From the NCBI RefSeq assembly GCF_008312935.1, contig NZ_VSZO01000053.1, positions 558,001-622,000 on the forward strand: a DNA stretch of 64,000 nucleotides. The letters run 5' to 3'. Below the pieces are notes generated by a model. It did no database searches. It saw nothing but the letters and a program-made list of their open reading frames with translations, and was not told the DNA's origin. Made by a program: the position numbers and the translations under genes. Position 1 is the first letter of the stretch, and every line of letters starts with the position of its first letter. Positions 37,493 through 45,186 of this stretch are shown piece by piece. Source of the DNA: Roseiconus lacunae (GTDB lineage: Bacteria > Planctomycetota > Planctomycetia > Pirellulales > Pirellulaceae).

Positions 37493-37736
37493 CTTCGATT
37501 CTCCTTTGAGATGTAATTGATGCTGCGCTCGTTGCAGCGGTTCTACAAAATTGTATGTCGACTGTTTCAGTGATTGTGCCCGCTCCAATTCACGGATCGT
37601 CGGGTATTCGATCGCGACGTTTCTGTCCGCCCGCACAAAAGTTGTCCGAAGGACACGGGGTATCCAATAATTGTCGACACCTTGTGAAATGACGAGGTGT
37701 TGTCGCAGACCGACAGTTCGAACGACAGTTGCCGAT

Positions 37737-38075
37737 TCAGCTTTCAGCTGGAAGGAACCGTCCTTCGATGCAATCCATCAGCCCTTGCAAATGTGGCTCG
37801 GCGATCTGGTAATAGACTCTTCGCCCTTCGCGTTCGCTGACCAAAAAACCGCAACGTTGTAGCAATCGGAGATGGTCCGACGCGACGTTGTCCTGGATCT
37901 CGCAATCGGCGGCCAATTCGCCAACGGTGTAGCGGCCGAACAGCAATAGCTGCACGATCCGCAAGCGAACCGGATGCGCTAGTGTTTTCAAGCACTCCGC
38001 CGCCTGTGCAAAATCACGAACCGTTCCACGCGGCTTACTTGCTTTCGCATCGTTTTTCTTGCTTTTTGTTGCCAT
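37737..38075 (-). CDS. ArsR-family transcriptional repressor
   Basis: A 112-residue winged-helix regulator. The core begins AAECLKTLAHPVRLRIVQLLL, with recognition helix in QDNVASDHLRLLQRCGFL and wing EREGRRVYYQI. The ATG at 38075 follows ACGAGG; the 172-codon ORF start is not needed. The classical ELCVCDL metal site of ArsR/SmtB is absent (ELAADCEIQ instead), so the signal may not be arsenic; one cysteine remains there. A dyad at 38107-38126 overlapping its probable promoter suggests autoregulation. The ferritin-like gene downstream might be in the same regulon (inference). Confidence 0.85.
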   Translation of the reverse strand: MATKSKKNDAKASKPRGTVRDFAQAAECLKTLAHPVRLRIVQLLLFGRYTVGELAADCEIQDNVASDHLRLLQRCGFLVSEREGRRVYYQIAEPHLQGLMDCIEGRFLPAES

Positions 38076-38106
38076 CGTTGCCTCGTTTCTTTTACTATAT
38101 CTTAAT

Positions 38107-38126
38107 ATATCGGAATGTCGCGATAT
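38107..38126 (-). promoter_or_regulatory. candidate operator of the ArsR-type gene
   Basis: ATATCG and CGATAT form an inverted repeat with an eight-base spacer, 32 bases upstream of the ATG, within an AT-rich stretch that also offers a -10-like TATATT. Imperfect AT-rich dyads overlapping the promoter are the normal binding sites of ArsR-family repressors. Confidence 0.45.
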
Positions 38127-38419
38127 GTCAATGGGTTTTGTGCCCGGTTCCTGCGTAGACAGCGGACGCGACCGGGACGGATGCGACCGGGATACGAGAA
38201 ACGCACGGCGAACTTGACGTGTCAGCGTCGCCAGGGCCGGGAACCACCGGGCCAATGGCTAGCGACTGGAGAACAGACATTGCCCTGCGTTGGTTTCTTG
38301 ATCCCTTATTCGTCCTAGCTTGTGTTTCTGAATCAACCGCGCTCGTGATGAGCTCGTGATGATCCGCAGCGATGCATGTATCGTTGGTACTTGGTTCCGA
38401 TTCGATTGAAGGACTAGCG

Positions 38420-38509
38420 CGGATTGGCGTCAGCCGCGGTTTCCGTGCGATCACCGGGGCTGACACCCGTCGGCTGATGAGTCGAACCCGAGCATAGGGT
38501 CGAGCCGGA
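38420..38509. repeat. REP-like palindromic repeat, copy B
   Basis: Best-preserved copy of the family: a left arm around GGCGTCAGCCGCGGT and a right arm around ATCACCGGGGCTGACACC are near reverse complements. It lies at the 3' side of the sulfatase gene. Shares its order of motifs with copies at 36775 and 42585. Confidence 0.75.
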
Positions 38510-38512
38510 GCA

Positions 38513-39877
38513 TTAGCGTGCTTCCCGTTCCTCGAAACGCTTCTTTTCATCAAGCAGACGCTGGACAACTTCGGGGCGTTCTGCCGCGATATCGACGGTT
38601 TCACCGAGATCGTTAATCAGGTCATAAAGTTGAGGCTGATCGAGCACCGTTCTCGGTTGACGACGTCGGGAAATCGGATCGGCAGGAGGGACAATGGTCG
38701 TGTGAATTTTGTATCGGCCGGATCGGAATGCGGTCGTGTGGTATGCCCAGGAACTTCTGGGGCTTGGCTGTCCATCGAGCAATGTTGGGGATAGGTCTTT
38801 CGAATCGTATCCGGGCTTTTTGCTCGGTTGGTCACCTCCGACGAGATTCGCGAACGTCGCATACAGATCCAAATTCGCAGCAATCCCGTCAATGGTCGCC
38901 GGTCGAATTGTCTCGGGCCACGAAAAAATTGCTGGAACTCGCAATCCGCCTTCCCACGTTGTGCCTTTTTCACCGCGCAGCGGGGCCGCGGTACCTCCGT
39001 GAGGGCCGAACACTGTCCAGGGGCCGTTGTCGCTGGTGAAGACCACTAACGTCTTTTCACGTAGGTTGAGCGCGGCGAGTGTCTTCATCAATTCACCGAC
39101 AGACCAGTCAATCTCTTCGACAACGTCACCAAACCGACCGCCCGCACTTTTTCCTTGAAATTCTGGAGAGGCGAACACGGGTGCGTGCGGCATATTGTGG
39201 GCAAGATAGACAAAGAAAGGTTCGTCGCGATGGCTCTGAATCCACCGAATGGATTCGGCGGTGTAGCGCTGGGTGAACAACTCTTGGTTTGCCGGAAACT
39301 CGATCACCTCGCGGCCTCGAATCAGTGGAACCGGGAAAGTGTACTTATCGCACCGATCAAATAAATCACGCGTTTGCTTTTGTCCCTTTGGTGCGGGGAC
39401 GTCATTGCTGCCGGGGGTCCCAAGATGATCGTCAAATCCACATTCGAGCGGATGCATCGGGTGCTGGGTGAAGTCTTTCGGATAGCCGGCTAAGTGCCAT
39501 TTTCCAAACATCGCGGTCGCATAACCCGCCCGTTTGAACATCGCGGGGAGCAACGCCTGCGGGTCATCGCGAAGTCCATCCACACGGTTGGGGATGAAGT
39601 TGGGATGGCGTCCGCTCATCAGTCCTTTACGGCTGGGGACACAGTAGGATCCAGATGAGTAGAAACTAGTCCAGCGCTGCCCAGAAGAGGCCAAACGATC
39701 CAGATGCGGAGTTTTGATCTTCGCGTTGCCGTAGCAACCCAAGTCGCCATATCCAAGGTCGTCGACAAAGATCAACACCACATTTGGACGTAGTGGTTCG
39801 GCCCAGAGGTTCGTTGCGGTGGGCCCGTCGCAAGCGAATCCAATCATCAGCATCGTTGTCAAAAGCAGCAATCGCAT
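38513..39877 (-). CDS. exported formylglycine-dependent sulfatase
   Basis: A 454-residue type I sulfatase with a signal peptide (MRLLLLTTMLMIGFACDG ... LWAEP). Metal ligands begin with Asp39-Asp40 in FVDDLGYGDLG. The formylglycine motif is Cys79-Val-Pro-Ser-Arg followed by KGLMSGR, to be oxidised by a sulfatase-maturing enzyme not seen in this window. The later FGKWHLAGYP and VVFTSDNGPW motifs carry further catalytic residues. Such enzymes cleave sulfate esters from algal polysaccharides and are very numerous in marine planctomycetes. The start ATG at 39877 fits the signal peptide. Confidence 0.9.
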   Translation of the reverse strand: MRLLLLTTMLMIGFACDGPTATNLWAEPLRPNVVLIFVDDLGYGDLGCYGNAKIKTPHLDRLASSGQRWTSFYSSGSYCVPSRKGLMSGRHPNFIPNRVDGLRDDPQALLPAMFKRAGYATAMFGKWHLAGYPKDFTQHPMHPLECGFDDHLGTPGSNDVPAPKGQKQTRDLFDRCDKYTFPVPLIRGREVIEFPANQELFTQRYTAESIRWIQSHRDEPFFVYLAHNMPHAPVFASPEFQGKSAGGRFGDVVEEIDWSVGELMKTLAALNLREKTLVVFTSDNGPWTVFGPHGGTAAPLRGEKGTTWEGGLRVPAIFSWPETIRPATIDGIAANLDLYATFANLVGGDQPSKKPGYDSKDLSPTLLDGQPSPRSSWAYHTTAFRSGRYKIHTTIVPPADPISRRRQPRTVLDQPQLYDLINDLGETVDIAAERPEVVQRLLDEKKRFEEREAR

Positions 39878-40164
39878 TTTTGTCCCCCGTCATGAGATGC
39901 CCGATAAAAACGGTCGCATTGTAGACGATTCGTCGGGACCATTCGCGGTGACCCAAGAAGGGATTCAAGCCGCGCGATCGATTACACCTGAGGTCTTAGC
40001 GGCAACGACGGATCCGCGAAAGAATGTTTTTAGGCGTCGAGCATCGCGACGGTCGTCCAAACGAAGCACGACGTGATCGTGTCTGCGTATGGCTCGCGTT
40101 CTACTTCCGATCGCACCACCTCAGATCGTTGAGGAGAGACCTGAGGTGGGAAGACGGGGAGCGC

Positions 40165-41790
40165 TTACCAGCGTAGGCCGAATTGCTCGCCACCGGTTTC
40201 ACGGTTGTTGCCGCCCTTTAGCGGGCCGGCGTGTTGCGGTTTGACCGCGACGTCGCGCTGCGGCTCGTCCACTTCTTCGACAACCGGCTTGCTGTCTTCG
40301 GCGGGCGTGTTAGCAGCCTTCATTGACAAGCCGATTTTTTGCGAAGCACGATCGAACGACAAAACCTTGACATCGACTTCCTGTCCTTCGCTGACGAACG
40401 CGTCGACTTTGGAAACACGATGGTTTGCCAGTTCGCTGACGTGTACCAAACCCTCGATCCCTGGTGCGAGGCGGACGAAGCAGCCGAAGGAAGCAATTCG
40501 AGTGATCGTACCTTTGTGAACGCTTCCGAGTGCGTATTCTGCTTCGGCGGCATCCCAAGGATTCTCGAGCATGTCCCGGTAGGAAAGGCTGAGCTTACCG
40601 GTTTCTTTATCGACGGAATCAATTTTGACTTTGACTTTCTGGCCGACCTCCAGCACTTCACCGGGATGTTTGATACGGTCCCAGCTTAGTTTGCTGACGT
40701 GCACCAGTCCTTCGAGTGCACCGAGGTCGACGAATGCGCCGAAGTCCTTGATTGTCCTTACGACACCTTCGACAACATCACCGGGTTCGATCTTCTGGAG
40801 TTGCTCGGCGCGTTTGGCCTCGCGTTCTCGTTCCAAGATCGCACGTCGGCTGATCACCAAATTACCACGCCGTTCGTTTGCTTCGGTCACTAGGCAAACG
40901 AACTTCTGATCGACAAACTCGCTGGCATCCTCCACCCGGTATTCGGCGATCTGGCTGATCGGCATGAACGCGCGAACGCCACCGACCTTGCACTCCAAGC
41001 CACCGGTGTTGTGTCCCGTGACGACGGCTTCGATAACGGCGCCTTCTTCCAAGTCGCTCCAGTCGGCGACATCGATCGTTGACCCCGGAAGCGAACACAT
41101 GTAAAGGCCATCTTGCCGACTGAAACCACGGACCAGGACTTCGATCGAAGATCCGATTTGTGGTTCCGCTTCGGTGAATTGTTCGAACGGCACGACGCCT
41201 TCGTCGGGGCCGCCGAGCGAAAGGTAGACGCTATCTTGATGAATCTTCAAAACCTGTGCCGATATCCGCGAGCCATCGGCCAGCGGTTCTTTGCGGTCAG
41301 GCATTCCGGCGCTGCCGCCCAGCATCGCGTCGACATCGGCGGACGCCAGTTCGGCTTCGAATTCGGCCAGTAAGTCGTCGGAGAGTTCACCGCGTACCGA
41401 TGGCACGTCAACCCGTGACGGTTTCTTAGCCACCGAAGCAGCCGGTGACTGCCCCTCTTTCTCACCGTGCAGTCGTGGCCGCGGCGCCTTTTTCTTTTTT
41501 CCAGCCTTGGCCGATTTTGCTTCCGCTTTTTCGAGTTGTTCCGTCGAAACCGAAGGCGACGCGGGCTTGGCGACGCCCAGGCCGCGGGCGGCCAATGGTC
41601 CCGCTCCGGCAGGCTGGGGCGGTTTCGAGGCTGGCTTCGGCGTCGATTCCGTGGTGGCGGGCGCGTCGGAAGACGTCTGGCCCGCAGAATTGTCTTGGGC
41701 CGCGGAACTTTCTGCCGACGAAACGGCGGGGTCGCTGACGGATTCTGGTGCCTCGGTGGATTGGGCACCCGGTTGAGATTCGTTACTCAT
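40165..41790 (-). CDS. ribosomal protein S1-like RNA-binding protein (four S1 domains)
   Basis: A 541-residue protein. The first 160 residues are low-complexity, rich in Ser/Ala/Pro/Gln, with a basic KAGKKKKAPRPR patch. Four S1/OB domains follow at about 170-240, 247-320, 335-405 and 418-492; domains three and four are most typical (DFGAFVDLGALEGLVHVSKLS; SFGCFVRLAPGIEGLVHVSEL). It is shorter than six-domain S1 of proteobacteria but comparable to S1 homologues elsewhere. It probably binds mRNA for translation or turnover. The frame's first codon is TTG (41793); I use the adjoining ATG at 41790. Confidence 0.85.
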   Translation of the reverse strand: MSNESQPGAQSTEAPESVSDPAVSSAESSAAQDNSAGQTSSDAPATTESTPKPASKPPQPAGAGPLAARGLGVAKPASPSVSTEQLEKAEAKSAKAGKKKKAPRPRLHGEKEGQSPAASVAKKPSRVDVPSVRGELSDDLLAEFEAELASADVDAMLGGSAGMPDRKEPLADGSRISAQVLKIHQDSVYLSLGGPDEGVVPFEQFTEAEPQIGSSIEVLVRGFSRQDGLYMCSLPGSTIDVADWSDLEEGAVIEAVVTGHNTGGLECKVGGVRAFMPISQIAEYRVEDASEFVDQKFVCLVTEANERRGNLVISRRAILEREREAKRAEQLQKIEPGDVVEGVVRTIKDFGAFVDLGALEGLVHVSKLSWDRIKHPGEVLEVGQKVKVKIDSVDKETGKLSLSYRDMLENPWDAAEAEYALGSVHKGTITRIASFGCFVRLAPGIEGLVHVSELANHRVSKVDAFVSEGQEVDVKVLSFDRASQKIGLSMKAANTPAEDSKPVVEEVDEPQRDVAVKPQHAGPLKGGNNRETGGEQFGLRW

Positions 41791-41881
41791 CAATGAGCTG
41801 GCGATTTGGACGTGGGAAAGGACCGCGAGACGGACTCGCTGAAGGTAGAGATGCTTGGTCGATCGCAGAACGCGACCTCCC

Positions 41882-41919
41882 GGCTTTGGTTGGCCCCGTC
41901 TGGCTTTGGTTGGCCCCGT
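41882..41919. repeat. short tandem duplication upstream of the S1-like gene
   Basis: Two perfect copies of GGCTTTGGTTGGCCCCGT start at 41882 and 41902 (period 20), about 90 bases upstream of the S1-like start. Each copy contains a TTGG/CCCC-rich core that could be a protein site or a replication-slippage product. Confidence 0.8.
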
Positions 41920-42036
41920 AGTCTAGCAACCGAAAGCCAATCTCGGTAGTCTGCGCCCGATTTCGCAGAACCCTACATCCCGAACAGAATATCGGCCCCT
42001 GCTGATTCGCCACATTCTTTCCGAGAGTTTCGCTCG

Positions 42037-42555
42037 ATGCCCGAGTTTTCCGATTTTGCCCATTCACTCCGCGACTCCTTCTCGATGGAACTGGTTTCAG
42101 CAATTGAGTCTGCTCCGGTACCGTCGCTTGGTGAAGGAACGATTCACAAACCTCTTCTCCCGCTCCTTTCGGTCGGCGTCGGAGATCATTTAATTGATGT
42201 TGCCGCATCCCGACAAATGGAATGCATGAGCGGATTGTGGCTAGTCGCCGGTGACATTCACCGCAGCCATTCGATCAGCCAGGACTTGCCCAGTCGTGAG
42301 GGCAGCTTCTTGCACGGCATCATGCACCGCCGTGAAGGTGACTACGGCAATAGTAAGTACTGGTTTCGCAAAGTCGGCCAGCATCCGACCTTAGAACAAA
42401 TCGAAATCGAAACGGGAGGACGCTATTGTGACCCTTATGACTTCATCGATCACTGCGAACAGGCAGCTCGGTCCGGCCGCAAGGAGCAGATCCAAGCTTG
42501 CGAAGAAGACCAGTGGATCGAATGGCAATCGCTGATGCTGTGGCTGTGCGGATAG
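42037..42555 (+). CDS. conserved hypothetical protein
   Basis: A 172-residue soluble protein without signal peptide or membrane segment. The N-terminal half is helical and includes HKPLLPLLSVGVGDHLIDVAA. A central region rich in His and aromatic residues (SFLHGIMHRREGDYGNSKYWF) looks like a conserved functional patch, possibly metal-binding. The C-terminus is acidic and ends in WQSLMLWLCG. I recognise the pattern as a planctomycete hypothetical family but know of no function. The ATG at 42037 follows GAGAG. It is divergent from the S1-like gene. Confidence 0.7.
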   Translation: MPEFSDFAHSLRDSFSMELVSAIESAPVPSLGEGTIHKPLLPLLSVGVGDHLIDVAASRQMECMSGLWLVAGDIHRSHSISQDLPSREGSFLHGIMHRREGDYGNSKYWFRKVGQHPTLEQIEIETGGRYCDPYDFIDHCEQAARSGRKEQIQACEEDQWIEWQSLMLWLCG

Positions 42556-42584
42556 TGCTTAGTCAACATCTGCGATCACGAGTA

Positions 42585-42650
42585 GCCGGATGGCGTTAGC
42601 CGCGATTACCGTCCATTCACCAGGGCGAACGCGCGACGAATGACCGACCA
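42585..42650. repeat. REP-like palindromic repeat, copy C
   Basis: Shorter and more diverged copy: GCCGGATGGCGTTAGCCGCG on the left and a degenerate TCACCAGGGCGAACGC arm. It begins 30 bases after the stop of the hypothetical gene, the same gene-end location as copies A and B. Confidence 0.65.
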
Positions 42651-42787
42651 CTCTTTAGCGAAGTTGCAAGAAACTGCCGTCGGTTTAACTCGATCCGCTA
42701 GAAAAGAAATCAACGCCAAAGATGACCAAACGCAGCGTTTTGAAGGGGGGCCGTCCGTCTTCGTCTTTTTCGCGTTACGTCTTAAAG

Positions 42788-42898
42788 CCTGTTGATTTTC
42801 TATCGTTGCCCTTCACTCCTTGAAGTTAGCGTTCTCTTCCGTGGGTATTGCGGAGTGGAAGGCAACTTTGTGACAGATCAACTCTGAAAATCAACAGG
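42788..42898. repeat. MITE-like long palindrome
   Basis: Perfect 13-base terminal inverted repeats CCTGTTGATTTTC (42788-42800) and GAAAATCAACAGG (42886-42898) enclose a second, near-perfect 15-base pair, GTTGCCCTTCACTCC (42805-42819) with GGAGTGGAAGGCAAC (42852-42866). The whole can fold into one long stem with an apical loop of about 32 bases. No target-site duplication or ORF was found. It lies 37 bases after the isoaspartyl methyltransferase stop and might also act as its 3' hairpin. Confidence 0.75.
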
Positions 42899-42935
42899 TC
42901 GCTATGAATTGCTGACCGAGCGAAACGGATCTACT

Positions 42936-44165
42936 TCAGCGACCGTACTTTTCCAACTTGATGTTGTCGTAGTCGACTTCACCAGTCGCGCCGAATAGTC
43001 CTATTCGCAAGATCGCTTCGTGGGTGGTGAGAGGGACACGCAACAATCGACTGTGGGAACGCCAATCGCGTGTACCGCGGAATGGTCCCAGCCAAAACGT
43101 CCCCAAATCTTTTCGGATTTCGTCATAGAACGTGATTGCAATTGCGGGCATCCCATCGCTGGTTGGACCTTTCTCGATTCCTTCAGTTCGCACCGAACCA
43201 CTCAAGCGAATTTGAGACACTTCGCTCCCGTCGATCGCGATGCCTTGCAAAAGGTGTGAATTGCGTCCCGGCGTTTCGTTGTGGAACCGCACGTAGCGTT
43301 CTCCGGAAGGGGCGGGGTCACTACTATGCCCTTTGATTAACGTGACTTGGCGACCGTAGTACCAACCGGGGACGACATCATCGGAGTCGAGTTGGTCGCC
43401 TTCGGGGACAAGTTCGAAGTCACCGTTGATTGCGACTGGGTTGGTCGCATCGGGTTTGACTTGTCGCCCATCCTCAGCCTCGCCGGTCATCGGTACGAAC
43501 AGCGTCGGACGCAACGCCTCACGGACCAGTTTGCCGTCTTTTTTAATTAGCCGATACAAAGTTTGTTGATAGCGCTCACCCACAGGGATGACCATCACCC
43601 CGCCTTCACGGAGTTGGTCGACCAGTGGTTGAGGCACCGATTCCGGGCTGCACGTGACAATGATCTTGTCGAACGGTGCCGCATCAGGCCACCCTAGAAA
43701 GCCATCCCCGACGCGCGTGGAAACATTTTCATAATCCAATCGTGCGAGCGTATCGGCGGCGCGCTCACCCAGTTCTCGGACGATTTCGATCGAGTAGACA
43801 TGCTCGACCAAAGGGCTCAAAACCGCCGCTTGATAGCCGCTGCCGGTACCGATTTCCAAGACCTTGTCACTAGGTTCGGGGCTGAGAGCTTCGGTCATTA
43901 ACCCGACAATGAAAGGGCTGCTGATCGTTTGGGAGTACCCAATCGGTAGCGCCATGTCGTAATACGCGCGGTTGAGTTGACTGCGGGGCACAAACTCATG
44001 TCGCGGAGTTTCGCGAAGGGCGTCTAAGACACGGGTGTCTTCCACGCCGGCGGTCGCCACGCGTTCGGCGACCAAGCGTTCACGAGCTTGTTGGTAGGGA
44101 TCGGTCGCCATCGTGGTTGCGGCAAAGATGGCGAGCAGCAAGATCGATTGGCAATACAGGGGCAT
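42936..44165 (-). CDS. pcm: exported protein-L-isoaspartate O-methyltransferase with C-terminal beta domain
   Basis: A 409-residue protein. Residues 1-20 look like a signal peptide (MPLYCQSILLLAIFAATTMA). Residues about 22-225 are a complete PIMT domain: RHEFVP, the LPIGYSQTISSPFIV substrate loop and SAM motif I VLEIGTGSGYQAAVL at 102-116. PIMT repairs isoaspartyl damage using SAM. Residues about 240-409 are an added beta-rich segment (FELVPEGDQLDSDDVVPGW; ...GERYVRFHNETPG) resembling a galactose-binding-like/CBM fold. An exported SAM enzyme is puzzling because SAM is cytoplasmic, so either the N-terminus is an anchor or the protein is only partly exported. Confidence 0.85.
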   Translation of the reverse strand: MPLYCQSILLLAIFAATTMATDPYQQARERLVAERVATAGVEDTRVLDALRETPRHEFVPRSQLNRAYYDMALPIGYSQTISSPFIVGLMTEALSPEPSDKVLEIGTGSGYQAAVLSPLVEHVYSIEIVRELGERAADTLARLDYENVSTRVGDGFLGWPDAAPFDKIIVTCSPESVPQPLVDQLREGGVMVIPVGERYQQTLYRLIKKDGKLVREALRPTLFVPMTGEAEDGRQVKPDATNPVAINGDFELVPEGDQLDSDDVVPGWYYGRQVTLIKGHSSDPAPSGERYVRFHNETPGRNSHLLQGIAIDGSEVSQIRLSGSVRTEGIEKGPTSDGMPAIAITFYDEIRKDLGTFWLGPFRGTRDWRSHSRLLRVPLTTHEAILRIGLFGATGEVDYDNIKLEKYGR

Positions 44166-44238
44166 GACAACGGCGTTGGTAACGTAAGCGAATCACAGGT
44201 CGATCGGGAAGCGATGCGCACTGTAGTGACGGGCCACA

Positions 44239-45066
44239 TTAACGGGGCACACGAATCGATCGGGTCGCAAGGAATGTAGCGATATGTTCGGAAAGCACAT
44301 CGTCGCCTCCCCAGGTATCTTCCATTATAGCTGTCAGATGGAAGCCGGCATCAAGTTGGCCACCAATCAGGTCGGTTAGGGTGTGGCCAAAATCGATCGG
44401 GCGTTCTGGTCCGATCGTGCGATCGCGTTCGTCGTCCGGTAAATCCAAATCGCTGTAGGGGATCTGGAAACGCACCGTTAGTTTACGATCGTCGCGTGCC
44501 GTTTCGTCGAACAAGTAGTTCACCGGCTGAATCAGTCCGGCGATCATCACCCCGCCGTCTCTGAGCACACGAGCCGTCTCGTGCCAAATCGGCCGCACGT
44601 CGGGTGCAAAATTGACCGAACAGGGGTTGATAACCATGTCGAACGAGGCATCGTCGAAGTGCCCCAAGTCAGCCATGTCGCAACGCGTGGTCTGCAGATC
44701 GAGATCGTGTTCGTCTGCCATCCGCTGGTCGATTTCGAGTTGCCCTTCACTGATATCGACCACGGTCACCGAGGCCCCCGCGGCAGCCAAGATTGGACCT
44801 TGATGCCCGCCGCCGGCAGCTAACGCTAGGATTCGCCGCCCCCGAATATCCCCTAGCCAGTCTTGAGGAATCTGCTTGCAGGCGGTCAGGCGGATCGAAA
44901 ACTCGCCAGCCTTTGCCTGCACGATTTGGTCGGCTGGTGCGGGGGTGAACCAGCGATGCCGGCTGCGAGCAATGTTGTCCCAAGCTCGCCGATTGAAATC
45001 GGTCGCGTCCAACGCTTCAAGCCTCTTGTCAAAGTGATCCGTCGCGGATTGTGATCGGTTGCGCAT
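44239..45066 (-). CDS. class I SAM-dependent methyltransferase
   Basis: A 275-residue cytoplasmic enzyme of the Methyltransf_11/25 group. Motif I is ILALAAGGGHQGPILAAAG with the acidic VVDIS at the end of strand 2; TRCDMADLGHFDDASFDMVI carries motifs II-III, and LRDGGVMIAG is motif IV-like. Near the N-terminus, DFNRRAWDNIARSRHRWF resembles relatives annotated as small-molecule methyltransferases. The substrate is unknown. I use ATG 45066, since the 16-codon extension to 45114 runs through a possible TATTAGAT promoter element. It is divergent from the DUF1501 gene. Confidence 0.75.
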   Translation of the reverse strand: MRNRSQSATDHFDKRLEALDATDFNRRAWDNIARSRHRWFTPAPADQIVQAKAGEFSIRLTACKQIPQDWLGDIRGRRILALAAGGGHQGPILAAAGASVTVVDISEGQLEIDQRMADEHDLDLQTTRCDMADLGHFDDASFDMVINPCSVNFAPDVRPIWHETARVLRDGGVMIAGLIQPVNYLFDETARDDRKLTVRFQIPYSDLDLPDDERDRTIGPERPIDFGHTLTDLIGGQLDAGFHLTAIMEDTWGGDDVLSEHIATFLATRSIRVPR

Positions 45067-45186
45067 TCGTGGCGCAAATCTAATACAATGGAGGCCCCTC
45101 AGCGAGATGCCCACGATTCAATCGACATCGGCACAGAGATCTCGCCACCCCCCTCCCTTTCTGTTCGCTGCACTGGAAGAGACACG

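Larger units (their letters stand above)
38076..38512. other. intergenic region with ArsR promoter and REP-like repeat
   Basis: The right-hand part (38420-38509) is REP-like copy B, next to the sulfatase stop. The left-hand part is the AT-rich promoter/operator of the ArsR gene. No further gene was seen. Confidence 0.5.
42556..42935. other. intergenic region between convergent genes, two palindromic elements
   Basis: 380 bases holding REP-like copy C (42585-42650) and a MITE-like 111-base palindrome (42788-42898). No gene was seen in the remainder. Confidence 0.6.
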
